Source: Entamoeba histolytica HM-1:IMSS (lineage: Eukaryota; Evosea; Mastigamoebida; Endamoebidae). Taken from it: a stretch of DNA of 64,000 bases. The first letter of the stretch is position 1. Every line of letters starts with the position of its first letter. The translations under genes were made by a program, and so were the position numbers. The notes below the pieces were generated by a model. It ran no database searches. It was given only the letters and a program-made list of their open reading frames with translations, and had not been told where the DNA came from. Shown piece by piece: positions 49,174 through 60,254 of this stretch. The DNA is taken from assembly GCF_000208925.1 (NCBI RefSeq), contig NW_001914899.1, positions 26,684 through 90,683 of the forward strand, in the 5' to 3' direction.

Positions 49174-50726
49174 GCAATCACTTTTCTTTCTTTTGAGTTT
49201 TTTATTTTTAATTATTTTTACTTTTTAACAAAATTATAATTTATAATTATTTTATTATATTCACTTTTTTATCTTAAAAATAAATTAAATAACATTTTTT
49301 TGTTTATGATAAACATCTGAAGAATATAATCATCGTATATGTGATGTTTACTTAGTACTTCTTACAACATACGATTTTATTAATTTTAGAGACATAACCC
49401 AGATATAATAGTCTATGTCTTAAAATTATATTTGATTATAAATGCCTTGGTAAATGTTTTTAGTGTGATTAAAAAAACTATATTATTAGTCTGATAAAAC
49501 CAAATATAATAAGTGATAATTACCTCTTTTTCATTTAATCTGTTTTTCATGAATTTAGATAAAATGGAATTATAACAAGGAATTTTTCAATGAACATTAG
49601 AGAAATTATGTGTAGTTTTTTTTTTGATTTACATGATTGTTTATTTGAGATTTTTTACAAGAGACAGTATCCATTCATTTTTTTTACTATTATTTTTATG
49701 TGTTATAAAAATATATTTTTTGTTATATAGTTTAAGACTAAGTTAAGTATTATTTTGCTATACTTAAACATAAAGACTCATGTTAAAATTTAGTATGTCA
49801 AATTTTATTCATTAAAAATCAAGTTGTTAAAGAAAGAAATGGGTGTTAGATAAAAGAATTTCACAAATTTTATAATTTCTTCTATTCATGATTTAAGAGT
49901 TATATGAAACCTTTAATTATTATATCATTCTTTTATTTCTTTTTAACTGTTATTCTATCTTTTCTTATTTTTTATTCTAAACATCCAAAAGTTAAATATC
50001 TGAGTGTTTTTTTATTCATTTTATAATCAAAATTCATTAATACTTATTAATAAATCTAAATAGATGATAAGAAATATATGATAAAGATTTTTAATAATAA
50101 AATATTATTCAATTCTAATTTTTTTAAACATTTTTCGGTATTTCCATAATGAAATATTGAACATTATAATTTTTATAATATCATTTAGATATACGAAAAA
50201 AAATTAAAATCATTTAAATATCTATTTAAGATAAAAATAGAAATTTAAAAAAAAAGAAAATGACTTTTTATTAAAAGAATTTCTAATCAAACAAAATATT
50301 TATTTTCATGATAAATTTCTATTTTCATAAATTATTTTTATAAATTAATTAAGTTAATAGAAGATAAAATCATTCATGAATAAAAGAGATTCTAGACATA
50401 CCTTTTTGAACAGAAAAATTTCATGAGATTAATGTATTATTCTATAATTTAATAAAATAAATCAACGTTAAATGAAAGTATTACTGATTTTAGAATTTAT
50501 TACTTTTTTATTAATTTTGTAGAATAGTATTTAATCTAAAAGAAAATTAGTTATTTAGCGTATTGTTTGAAATAAAAGATATAAAGAAATATTCTTTTGA
50601 AAATAGTTAGTACGATAATAATATGTTATGACCTAAAGAAGAGGAAAGGCTCTTTTCATATATATTGAAAATAACAGAAATTTAAAAAGAAGTTGGTTTT
50701 TCTAAGAAGAACTGAAAATTCTAAAG
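49174..50726. other. Intergenic region between divergent genes
   Basis: About 1.55 kb of very A/T-rich sequence. No coding frame or RNA was recognised. At the right end GAACT (50709-50713) and AAAATTC (50715-50721) lie just before the PROPPIN start and resemble GAAC and initiator elements. Confidence 0.6.
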
Positions 50727-51734
50727 ATGGAAGCACCAAAGATCCTTACAATCTCCGTCAACCAAGATTTTTCATGTTTTGCCATTGGAACTACTTTTGG
50801 ATTTCGTGTGTTTGGAATAGAAAATGGAAGATTTAGAGAACGGTTTAAACGAACACTAAAAGGGGGAGTTGGAATTATAGAACTTTATCATAAGTCAAAT
50901 ATGTTAGCATTAGTTGGAGGAGGAACAAATCCAGCGTATGAACCAAACAAAGTAATTATTTGGGATGATTACCAAGGTAAACCATTTGGGATATTAGATT
51001 ATCCAACAGAAGTAAGAGCAGTTAAATTACAAAAAAATTATTTATTTGTTGTTGTAGACAAGAAGATTTATGTATATAATTTTAAAGACTTAAGGCCTTT
51101 ATATCAATATGACACTGGAATGAATAATAAAGGATTGATTGCAGTAAGTAATGACGATGGTAAAATGATTGCTTTTCCTTCATATCAAGAAGGAAGCATA
51201 AAATTAGTTAATTTAGAAACCCAAAGTGAAAGAGAAGTACAAGCCCACATTCATATGGTTTCTACAATGGCATTTTCACCAGATTCACGGTCTTTAGTTA
51301 CTGCAAGTGCACAAGGAACATTATTAAGAGTATGGGATACTAATACACTAAAACAAAAAAATGAATTTAGAAGAGGTCAAAGTCAAGCAGATGTGTATAG
51401 TCTTAATTTTTCACCAAATAGTGAACTTATTGTCACAAATTCAAACCGTGGAACCGTTCATATTTATGGTGTTGAAGGAGATTCAGAAAATTATAATAGA
51501 CCAAGTCGACTTTCATTAATAATGAAAGATACAGGGTTGTATAGTAAATGCGAATGTACAATGGAAAGTGATGTATTTACTCTTGTATTCTTTCATTGTC
51601 CACAACTTCAACATATCAGTATTATTGGTATATCTCAAACAGGAAAATTTATAAAATATCAATTAACAAAGAAAGAAGATCAACCTGTGTTAGTATTTGA
51701 AGAAAGTTTACCATTAGATCCCATATATAAGTGA
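50727..51734 (+). CDS. PROPPIN (Atg18/WIPI family) WD-repeat phosphoinositide-binding protein
   Basis: 335 residues forming a seven-bladed WD propeller. The family signature FRRG is at 214-217 in EFRRGQSQADVYSLNFSPNS; its two arginines bind PI3P and PI(3,5)P2. Other family marks are VNQDFSCFAIGTTFGFRVF at the N-terminus and LALVGGGTNPAYEPNKVIIW (59-78), which resembles the WIPI3/WIPI4 (WDR45B/WDR45) branch more than Atg18 itself. Proteins of this family act on phagophore or endosome membranes in autophagy and membrane recycling. Length and blade count are complete. The start is the only ATG near the leader. Confidence 0.9.
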   Translation: MEAPKILTISVNQDFSCFAIGTTFGFRVFGIENGRFRERFKRTLKGGVGIIELYHKSNMLALVGGGTNPAYEPNKVIIWDDYQGKPFGILDYPTEVRAVKLQKNYLFVVVDKKIYVYNFKDLRPLYQYDTGMNNKGLIAVSNDDGKMIAFPSYQEGSIKLVNLETQSEREVQAHIHMVSTMAFSPDSRSLVTASAQGTLLRVWDTNTLKQKNEFRRGQSQADVYSLNFSPNSELIVTNSNRGTVHIYGVEGDSENYNRPSRLSLIMKDTGLYSKCECTMESDVFTLVFFHCPQLQHISIIGISQTGKFIKYQLTKKEDQPVLVFEESLPLDPIYK

Positions 51735-51851
51735 TTTATTCATTCATTATGATGTTCTTTTTAAAACTATTAAAATATAATATTTTTATTATTAAAATAT
51801 AAATAAAGAATAGACAAAAAAAAACTTAAAAAGAATTATTGAAAGAATTTA

Positions 51852-53001
51852 ATGTCTAATAACAACTCACGACAAGATGACTTTGATTTGTTTGTTAGGT
51901 TTATTTAGTTTTAAATTAAAAAAAAAGAATAAAATCTAATTATAAGAAAAAAAGAAGAACAAATTGAATCAACACAACAAACAGATTTTAATTCAAGAAT
52001 GGATTTAATGTCAAAACAACAAAATGAAGACCAACGATTATTTGAACAAAAATTAAAAGAAGCAATTAAAGCAATGAATGAAGTTTGATTAATTAAAATT
52101 ATAAAATAAATAAAATTAAAGGTAATAATAAAAAATAGGAAATAGAATCATATAAAAGTGCTCTTGAAGTTATGAAGAAGACATACGTTCATTTATTGGA
52201 TGAAACTAGAAATGAAGAAGAAAAAGGATTTGATGTAGTTATGGGTAAAGAAACAAGAGATCAAAAATTAAAAGAAATTCAAGAAAAGATGATTGAATTA
52301 AATACTATTTATAATGCTAAATCAAAAGATATTAAAACAGTTATTGAAAATGCAGCAAAAAAATTAAAATTTGAAGAATTAAAACAAATGAAAATGAGAG
52401 TACAAGAAATGATTAATTCATTAAAAGAATATAAAAGTATTATGGAACAAAATGCAGAAAAAAGTGAAGAAATTGCTAATACACAAAAAACATTAAATCA
52501 ACAATTAGGATATGTATTAAATAAAAAAAAATTAGTTACTACAACTAAAGAACAATTATCTCAATTCATTAAAAATAAAAATTCTGATGAAATAGAATGT
52601 TTATATCAAATTCATTGTGATGAATTTTTCCAATGTGAATTAGAACCAAATGAATGGTTAAATATCCCTTTAATTATTCTTAATAATATTGAAACTCATT
52701 GTTCAACTCTTAAAGTTTGTTTTTATTTATTAATTATATTCTTAAAGGATTTGATATTTATTCTTAGATTGAAATTGTTATTGATTCTTTGGAAAAATTC
52801 GCTGAAGTACAAGGATCTTCTCAATTATCAAATGACTCATTATCTATACTTAATACTGTTAACTCTCATCTTAGTCATTTAATTTCTTCACCATTAGCTA
52901 TTCAATGTCCAAATTCTGTTACAGCGTATCGTATTTCACAAACAATATATGCAGAATATACAACAGCTTCTCCAACTGTTCCAACAACATTCTCTCTTTA
53001 A
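51852..53001 (+). CDS. Four-exon coiled-coil protein of unknown function
   Basis: Exons 51852-51889, 51947-52082, 52139-52714 and 52768-53001, with introns of 57, 56 and 53 nt. Each donor is GTTTG and each acceptor AAG or TAG; phases fit throughout, giving 327 residues. The first exon encodes only MSNNNSRQDDFD plus two bases. Residues about 20-190 are Glu/Lys/Gln-rich coiled coil (LFEQKLKEAIKAMNE, LKQMKMRVQEMINSLKEY). The end of exon 3 and exon 4 form a different, more globular part (ECLYQIHCDEFFQCELEP, NDSLSILNTVNSHLSHL) ending in a Thr/Pro-rich tail. I do not recognise the family; the layout resembles coiled-coil structural or tethering proteins. Four exons are many for this intron-poor genome. 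Confidence 0.7.
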
Positions 53002-53151
53002 AGTAAATTGGATTGAATAACTTCTTTCTCTTTTAAAATTAAATTTTTTTTTTAAATAATCCTTTTTGAATAATACGGTAGTTTTATTCCATCATAACAT
53101 TTTCTTTAAAAACTAAAAAAAATTAATTGAAAAATAACTTAAAAAGACTAT

Positions 53152-55947
53152 ATGTCACAGTTATCAAATGACAATGGATTTGTTATTTATATAGATATTA
53201 TTGAAGCAAAATTAACTGAAGAATGTCATTTTTTTGTTGAATGTAATATTAATAATGAAATATTAAGAACTAAATTATCACAAAAAAGCATTAATCCAAT
53301 ATTTAATTTTCGTGCAGGTCCATTAACTTCATCAAAGAAATTAATTTTTTCATTATTTAAAATTAAACGATTTGGTAAAAAACCAATAGAAGTTGGATCA
53401 ATTATTATGAAAACATCTAAGTTAGGAATTGATATTCCTATAGATGAATGGACTTCTGTTATTTCTCCTAAAGGTATTGTAGCTGCTTTACATTTAAGAT
53501 TAACAAGATCTGCATTAACTAAACCTCCACGAGTTAAAAGAATTGGAGAACGTTGGGTAATATTGCGTACATTTGATCGTTTTTTTGAAGAATCTCCTAT
53601 TCCTTTACCTTCAAGAAAACATTATTTACATATTTCTAAAACTAAACAAAAACCAAAAGTATTATGTCCTCCAAATGGTATGTTTCTTGGTGTTACAGCA
53701 ATAGGACTTTGTGATGTTATGGAAGATTTAAAAATTTATTTTAGAGATGAAGAAACTCCTCAAACTGATCCTTTACTTATTCCTTTTTCTGGAGAAATTA
53801 AAGAAATGTATCCATCTCAGTATGATAAAATACCATCCAATATTTGGCTTTTTTGTTTTCCTGATGGACTTAGATTATCAGAATTTCCTATAGAAGCAGA
53901 ATTAAAACCATTTGTTATGACAGATGCTGATGGAACATGTAGATATGCTATGTTCTTAGTTAGTTATGAAAAAATGAATGAAAGTGAATCAAATGCATTA
54001 TGTAAACGATTAGATTGTAAAATTAAAGAATTATATTTCCCAAGAGCATTAGCTTTGTTTTGTGAATATCCATTATTTAATGAAATGAGTGAATGGTTAT
54101 GGGGAATTTATAATAAAAATTTTTTAAAATGTGGGAAAATAGGGAATAATGCAGTTTTTGATGCATTTGATTCAATTTTTAATAAAACACAACCAATTGT
54201 ATTAGGAAGTTCTCAAGAAGTTCAAATTCATCAAAAGAAAGTAACAATAACATTTCCTAAAGGAAATGATTTACCAACATCTCCATTTATTCTTGGAGAA
54301 TTATTTTGTTATTTTAATAAAACTACAATTATTCAAATATTAAATTATATTCTTCTTGGTGAAAGAATTGTTTTTACATCATCAGATAATGCATTATTAG
54401 TAAGAACAATTGAAAATTTTAAATTATTAATATTTCCATTACAATGGGTTTGTGTTTGTGTTCCAATTCTTCCTAGAATATTATTAGAATATTTAACATC
54501 ACCATTTCCTTATATTCTTGGACTTCCTAGTTCATATAGAGCAGAAGCAGATCCAATTTTTAAAGAAGAAGAATTAATTCTTATTGATATTGATAATAGT
54601 GTTATTCATAGTTCTATAAAACATGTTACTCCAGACCTTCCATCTTCAATTACAAATACTCTTTTTGAAGATTTACTTCAAATTACTATTATTGATTTTG
54701 ATTATTCAACAATAGACCCATGGAACCCACCAATACCATCAAACATTTCAATACAATTATGTTTTTTTAAAGCAGTGATTCAATTATTATTAAATTATAA
54801 ACAATATATTGGATATACTTGGATATCAAATGAAAATGTTATTATTCATTTTAATGATGATCAATTTATTTTATCACATCCATCAGAACAAATGGATTTC
54901 TTAAAATATCTTACTGAAACACAATCATTTAAATTCTTTTGTGAAAGTTATTCCAAAATTACATGTTCTGTTGTTAATGAATGGATGGAAAAAAATATTT
55001 ATAAAAACAATATTTTAACTCTTACGAAGTTTTATAAAGCAACAGAAGAACATCCATTAATTTTTAACAAAGTAAAAGATCCATTTAAGTTGAGTAACAT
55101 TCATATTGATACTTTTGGGTTATTAAATAATGTAAGAAAAAAAGAAATTAAAAAACCAATTATGTATTCATATTGTCTTGACTCTTTAAAAGTTCAAACA
55201 ATAAATAATAAAATAGAACCAATTATTGGATCAAAGTTTATTGACAAATTAATTAAATTAAATAATTGTGGTTCGCCAATTCCAGAAATTGGAATGCTTT
55301 TTAATGATCTTAGTGATATTAAACAAAGATATAATTTTTTAAAATATCTTCAAACAAAACAACATTGTTTTATTTTAAAAGAATTTGGTCCAGGAAATGT
55401 TACAAAAGAATGTGCTTTAATATTAATAGAAATATTTAAAACTATTGGTAAATTTTGTGTATCACAACATGACAGAGTTTGTGCAGTATTAATGCTTCAA
55501 ATATCACTTAAATTATGTAGAATAGAAAATATTGTTCAAGAACCATTATGTATTGCATTAAATGGAATGCCATTATGGGAAGACTCTATGATTTGGATAC
55601 AATTATATTATCAACAAATAAATGAGTCTAAAGCCAAAGTATTAAATATTAAAAGTGAAGAATTAAAAAATAAAATTCCATTATTATCTTTTGAAGAAAG
55701 AAAAAAATTTGTTGAGAAAGAAAACCAAGAAGCTATTGGTATTATTCATGAAATCGCAAAAACAATGAAAGATATGAATATGTCAAATGATTTTATTAAT
55801 ACATTTGTTGCAAGAATAAGTACAATGTTACCATTTTCTGATACTAAAAAAGATGAATTAAAATGTATTATAAATGTAATAACAAGAATCACTATTGTTC
55901 CAGATACTTTTGAACCAGATAATATTTATGACTCTATCTATTTTTAA
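53152..55947 (+). CDS. DENN-domain protein with N-terminal C2-like domain
   Basis: 931 residues. Residues about 10-120 look like a C2 domain (IYIDIIEAKLTEECHFFVEC, SINPIFNF). A tripartite DENN module follows at about 125-520: WVILRTFDRFFEESP (upstream DENN), YPSQYDKIPSNIWLFCFPDG, FPRALALFCEYPLF, NYILLGERIVFTSSD and the most conserved core FPYILGLPSSY...EEELILIDIDN (central DENN), then a downstream helical part. DENN proteins are guanine-nucleotide exchange factors for Rab GTPases. The C-terminal 350 residues are helical and not assigned. With the TBC protein at 10208 this window holds both an on- and an off-switch for Rabs. The gene is single-exon. Confidence 0.85.
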   Translation: MSQLSNDNGFVIYIDIIEAKLTEECHFFVECNINNEILRTKLSQKSINPIFNFRAGPLTSSKKLIFSLFKIKRFGKKPIEVGSIIMKTSKLGIDIPIDEWTSVISPKGIVAALHLRLTRSALTKPPRVKRIGERWVILRTFDRFFEESPIPLPSRKHYLHISKTKQKPKVLCPPNGMFLGVTAIGLCDVMEDLKIYFRDEETPQTDPLLIPFSGEIKEMYPSQYDKIPSNIWLFCFPDGLRLSEFPIEAELKPFVMTDADGTCRYAMFLVSYEKMNESESNALCKRLDCKIKELYFPRALALFCEYPLFNEMSEWLWGIYNKNFLKCGKIGNNAVFDAFDSIFNKTQPIVLGSSQEVQIHQKKVTITFPKGNDLPTSPFILGELFCYFNKTTIIQILNYILLGERIVFTSSDNALLVRTIENFKLLIFPLQWVCVCVPILPRILLEYLTSPFPYILGLPSSYRAEADPIFKEEELILIDIDNSVIHSSIKHVTPDLPSSITNTLFEDLLQITIIDFDYSTIDPWNPPIPSNISIQLCFFKAVIQLLLNYKQYIGYTWISNENVIIHFNDDQFILSHPSEQMDFLKYLTETQSFKFFCESYSKITCSVVNEWMEKNIYKNNILTLTKFYKATEEHPLIFNKVKDPFKLSNIHIDTFGLLNNVRKKEIKKPIMYSYCLDSLKVQTINNKIEPIIGSKFIDKLIKLNNCGSPIPEIGMLFNDLSDIKQRYNFLKYLQTKQHCFILKEFGPGNVTKECALILIEIFKTIGKFCVSQHDRVCAVLMLQISLKLCRIENIVQEPLCIALNGMPLWEDSMIWIQLYYQQINESKAKVLNIKSEELKNKIPLLSFEERKKFVEKENQEAIGIIHEIAKTMKDMNMSNDFINTFVARISTMLPFSDTKKDELKCIINVITRITIVPDTFEPDNIYDSIYF

Positions 55948-56074
55948 ATTAAATATTAAATTCAACAAAATTTTAAAAATCAAATTAAAAATTTAGGGTT
56001 TTGTTTATATGACAAAAAAATTTTTTTTTTTGGGATTCTAAAGATCTATTATTAGTTAATCTTAATTTTATTAC

Positions 56075-59000
56075 ATGAAAAGAATTGATTCATTGATAAG
56101 TGATAAAAAGATGGTTCCTTTTGGTGGTGACGCATACGAATATATCAAACTTACAAAAACTAAAACGCCTAAAAAAGATGAAAAGAAAACAACCACTCTT
56201 GAGAGTAATCATGTAAATATTATATCAAGTGATAGTGAAGAAGTTAAACCTAAATTAACAAGAAGCAAAGAAAGAAAAAGGAAAGAAGAAAAAGAGTTAA
56301 AAAAATATAAGGAACAAGCAAGTTCAAATAAACTTCAAATTAGACAGGTAATTACTAAATATATTCCTGGTTCAAGAATGGTTCATTTAAGTAAAGCATT
56401 CAAATATTTTGTTCCATCTACAGAGTTATTCTTTGAAAATTATCCAATGGATAAAAATATGTACTTGGTTCGTTGGGATAATTATTCATTACTAGAAGCA
56501 ACATGGATCTTAGAGTCAGAAGTTAATGAAAGTATTGATAAAAATGGATTAGTCAAAAGGTTTGAAGAATGTTGGACTTTAGATAAGTCATGTATTTATA
56601 ATGATTGTTTATATCCACGCCAACAACTTCATTTGTATCCTTTTTTAGAGAAAATTGTTCCAGCTAAGTTATTAGTTCCAACAAAAATTTTAATGGAATC
56701 ACCACAGATAGAAGATGCTGGTGAAAAGATAACTATGTATCGTGTAAAATGGCCAGGTACATTTGAGTTATTTATTAGTGAAGAACCAGATACTTTTTTT
56801 AATAATGAAAGAACAAAACAATTATTGGATCGATGGAAATTTAAACCAAAAGAATTTCCTCTTCAACTGAATCCCTCACAGTCTGATTGTTTATTGACAA
56901 TAAAAAGAAATATTTCCCAACACTATGAGACATTAATATATGGTGGATATGGTAAAAGGACAACTGTTTTATGTTATTTATTGTTTAGATTAAGAACAAT
57001 AAGTTATCCTAAACCACAACTGATTATTTGTGATGAAACTTCTTTATCTTATTATTATAACCAATTACCATTTCTTTTTCCTGGAGTTCCAATTACTTAT
57101 ATTGTTAATCCTTCTAATGACCCTCAAATTGAAACTGTTTTTAATTTAGAGTTATATGATGAAGATGAAAATGTAAAACCACAACTTGTTCTATTTTGTT
57201 GTAAAAGTTTTTCATTTAAAAGATTTGTAAAATTTGACTGTGTATTAATTGATGTACAAAAAGAAGAAAATATTAATACAAAATTAATTAGAACAGGAAT
57301 TTGTGACCATTTAATAGCTGTTGCACGTGAGAATTGTGATATCAAACAACTTAGTACATTCTTAAAAGAAAAGTCTAAAAAAATATTAATTGAAGTTGAA
57401 ATGAAACAAGAACCTAAACCAAAGTTAAGTAGACTGTTTTTAATGTTAAAACAACATACAAAACAATCATCAATTTATCAACAAACAGTCTCTGATTTGA
57501 AAAGAACAAAAAGTGTAAACGCCTTAAATGAAGATTTAAGTAGAATAATGCTGTTTCCTAATATCAGTACTTTTGGAATTCAAATAAAAGGAATTAAAAT
57601 GACAACGGCAGAAAAAATTGTTCGTGGATTAGTTGAGTTAAATAAAAAAGTTGTTATTGTTTCAACAATTCCACAAATGAATGAAGCATTGTCACTAATT
57701 TTTAAATGTAAGGTTATTAAATGGGATAACTTAGTTTCTACTAATAAAGATATAAGTTTACAATTCAAAGAAACACCAACACAAGATGAAAATAAATTAG
57801 AAAGAAATGTTGTTTGTTTAGATCCAAATTCATATGAAGAGGGTGTTGAACTTTCAACTGCAGATTATCTTTTAATGCTTGATGACGATTATACTCAATC
57901 TAAAATTGATGAACTGTGTCAAACACGAAGAATAGGAACAATAAAAGATTTAAAAGTTATTTACATTGTAATAGAAAATAGTTATGATGAAACAAATGCA
58001 CTTTCTATAATAACCAATAAAAACACAAATCAACCAAGTAAAAGTAATGGATCATTACAACCTCTTAATAGCATAACAAAATTCTCTGAATATGAAAAAT
58101 GTTTAGAAGAAATAACACAAGCTAAAGAAGGAATTACTATTCTAAGATTTGGAACTGAAGAAGAAGTTAACACTTTTAATAAAACAAAAGAAGAACAAAC
58201 TCAGAAAGAACAAACGGAAGAAATAAAGAAGAAAGAAGAGGCTGATAATGAATCTAAAAAACAGAATCAATTATATGTTAAAAAGAAATCATTGAAACTC
58301 CTTATGACTAAAGATGGTATAAAAAATATTGGAAATGAGTATCTAGAAGTTATTGATGAACATAGTAATGAAAATACTAATAATAATGAAAATACTAATA
58401 ATAATGAAAATACTAATAATAATGACCACAGCTCTAGTAAATCAAGTGAAGAAGAGTCCGTTGAAATTCTTGAAACAACACAAGTTAAATCTGTTCAAAA
58501 AGAAGAACAGGATAAAAGAAAAAGAAGTAAAGTTGATGAATATATCAAATCAAATGATTATCAACGTATTGATGAAAGTGATGAAGAAAATGCTAGTAAA
58601 ATTATTAATAAAGAAACTCAAAAAATTTTAGAAAAGCTTGAAAGTATTATTTCACATGAACAAATTAGTAGCGAAGAATGTCACAAAGTAAGCCAATTAA
58701 TTATATCTTTACTTAAAAGATTTGGTAAACACTATGAAAATTGGCCAAAAGGAGTATTTCAAATATTCAGCACAAAAATACAACGACTTTTACCTTCTGT
58801 TATAAAAGACTTAGACAAAATAAAAATGAGTGAAGAAATTGAAGATAGTCATGAAAATTATCAAAAAGTAAAACAAGCTGTTGAATCAATTCAAAAAGTG
58901 AAACTAAATCTAGATGATATTCAACCGTGTGAATGGGGAATTCCATGTGATTTATTATTACTCAAAGAAGTAAAAAAGTATGGATTAGAACCACCAAAAC

Positions 59001-59413
59001 TATGGCTTAAGAATGATATATTAAATTTTATGATACATAAACTTGGAATATCAGATAAACAACAACAAATTAACTTCGTCCTTGAACGAGCTAAAGTATT
59101 AATTAATTCATTGAAAACTCAGTCATCAAATGAGCCAAAAGAAATAGAAGAATATCATAGCAAAAGAGGAGTGTCTGAAATGATGTTAAGTGATATATCT
59201 GAAATTAAACCAATCCCAACACCAATAAAACATAAATGTAGTAGTGTTTCACCACAAAACATCACTAATAACATTACTCCAAATGATAGCTTAGAAACAT
59301 CAAAAAAACCAAAAAAAATATTAACACAAAGTAATAGTGAAAATAGTTCAGAGCTATTAGAACAACCATCATATCTCTTAAAAAAGAAATTAAGCAAAAT
59401 AGAAAAAGATTAA
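56075..59413 (+). CDS. CHD-like chromatin protein with degenerate SNF2 ATPase
   Basis: 1112 residues. Two chromodomain-like segments come first (YLVRWDNYSLLEATWI near 130-145; a weaker YRVKWPGTFELF near 225). A SNF2-like core follows, starting at LNPSQSDCLLTI. The expected Walker A DEMGLGKT is replaced by GGYGKRTT (about 287-294), and the DEAH box is replaced by IDVQ in FDCVLIDVQKEEN (about 390). The helicase C-lobe is recognisable: STIPQMNEALS, EGVELSTADYLLMLDDDY and RRIGT near 618, where active enzymes have ARAHRIGQ. A charged tail includes an Asn-rich repeat (764-781) and, near 930-1010, a segment like the SANT/SLIDE-linked part (EWGIPCDLLLLKEVKKYGLE). The architecture is CHD/Mi-2, but ATP binding and hydrolysis look lost. 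A scaffold or reader role is inferred. Confidence 0.75.
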   Translation: MKRIDSLISDKKMVPFGGDAYEYIKLTKTKTPKKDEKKTTTLESNHVNIISSDSEEVKPKLTRSKERKRKEEKELKKYKEQASSNKLQIRQVITKYIPGSRMVHLSKAFKYFVPSTELFFENYPMDKNMYLVRWDNYSLLEATWILESEVNESIDKNGLVKRFEECWTLDKSCIYNDCLYPRQQLHLYPFLEKIVPAKLLVPTKILMESPQIEDAGEKITMYRVKWPGTFELFISEEPDTFFNNERTKQLLDRWKFKPKEFPLQLNPSQSDCLLTIKRNISQHYETLIYGGYGKRTTVLCYLLFRLRTISYPKPQLIICDETSLSYYYNQLPFLFPGVPITYIVNPSNDPQIETVFNLELYDEDENVKPQLVLFCCKSFSFKRFVKFDCVLIDVQKEENINTKLIRTGICDHLIAVARENCDIKQLSTFLKEKSKKILIEVEMKQEPKPKLSRLFLMLKQHTKQSSIYQQTVSDLKRTKSVNALNEDLSRIMLFPNISTFGIQIKGIKMTTAEKIVRGLVELNKKVVIVSTIPQMNEALSLIFKCKVIKWDNLVSTNKDISLQFKETPTQDENKLERNVVCLDPNSYEEGVELSTADYLLMLDDDYTQSKIDELCQTRRIGTIKDLKVIYIVIENSYDETNALSIITNKNTNQPSKSNGSLQPLNSITKFSEYEKCLEEITQAKEGITILRFGTEEEVNTFNKTKEEQTQKEQTEEIKKKEEADNESKKQNQLYVKKKSLKLLMTKDGIKNIGNEYLEVIDEHSNENTNNNENTNNNENTNNNDHSSSKSSEEESVEILETTQVKSVQKEEQDKRKRSKVDEYIKSNDYQRIDESDEENASKIINKETQKILEKLESIISHEQISSEECHKVSQLIISLLKRFGKHYENWPKGVFQIFSTKIQRLLPSVIKDLDKIKMSEEIEDSHENYQKVKQAVESIQKVKLNLDDIQPCEWGIPCDLLLLKEVKKYGLEPPKLWLKNDILNFMIHKLGISDKQQQINFVLERAKVLINSLKTQSSNEPKEIEEYHSKRGVSEMMLSDISEIKPIPTPIKHKCSSVSPQNITNNITPNDSLETSKKPKKILTQSNSENSSELLEQPSYLLKKKLSKIEKD
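58367..58420 (+). repeat. Three tandem copies of an 18-bp unit
   Basis: AATGAAAATACTAATAAT occurs three times head-to-tail in the CHD-like gene and encodes NENTNN each time. Being a multiple of three, it keeps the frame. Confidence 0.95.
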
Positions 59414-59521
59414 TGACAATTTATTATATTATTTTATTAAACAAAATTAATTTTCTTTAGGTTTGAATATATTTTTTTAAAATTAAAAATGAACAAAAAG
59501 AGATTAAATTAACCACTTTTA

Positions 59522-60045
59522 TTAAGCACCTTTAGTTCTGGAAACACCAACAGTTCTTCCTCTTCTTCCAGTAGTCTTAGTGTGTTGACCTCTAACTCTC
59601 AATCCCCAGTAATGTCTAAGACCTCTATGTGCTCTCATTTTCTTAAGAGCTTCAATATCTTCTCTAAGTCTAGTTTCAACAGCGTTAGCAATAAGTTGAG
59701 AATCTTTACCATCTTTATTATCTTTTTGTCTGTTCAAGAACCAAACTGGGATTTTATAGTTAAGTGGATTGTTAAGAATATCAACAATCTTTTCAATTTC
59801 AGCTGGTGTCATAAGACCAGCTCTCTTGTTAACATCAATACCAGCTCTTTTACAAACAAGGTAAGCATATCTTCTTCCACATCCCTTAATTCCTGTGAGG
59901 GCATATGGAACTTTTCTACGACCATCAAGATTAGTATTGCAAACACGAAGCATGTGTTGGAATTCAGACTCTGAAGTAACAGTGGCCTATAAAATGAGTG
60001 ATTGAAATAATTTTATTATCATTAAATTCATTTGAAACAAACCAT
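59522..60045 (-). CDS. RPS18: 40S ribosomal protein S18 (uS13), with start-codon-only first exon
   Basis: The main exon (59986-59522) encodes a standard S18: [60 protein letters not shown] and [12 protein letters not shown]. The internal Met at 59953 lacks the family N-terminus. Upstream, an ATG at 60045-60043 is followed at once by GTTTGT (60042), and a TATAG acceptor ends at 59987. Splicing the 56-nt intron gives [16 protein letters not shown], which restores the EFQHILRV segment of eukaryotic S18, so exon 1 is just the ATG. Total 154 residues. S18 sits at the head of the small subunit and contacts the A- and P-site tRNAs. A GAACT element lies about 30 bases upstream of the ATG. Confidence 0.95.
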
Positions 60046-60254
60046 TTGAGCTTTCCTTTATTATTTTTAGTTCGAAGGGTTTTGTTTTTTTATTTTTTAA
60101 TTATTTTTTTAAGGTTTTCATTTTTTTTATAAAAATGTGGTTTATTTTTTAATTTTTTTATTATTAAATATTAATTTTATAAATATATAATAAATTATAG
60201 TTTGAGTATAGTAAAATAGAATGAGAATAAATTATTCTCTATGATGTTATTGTT

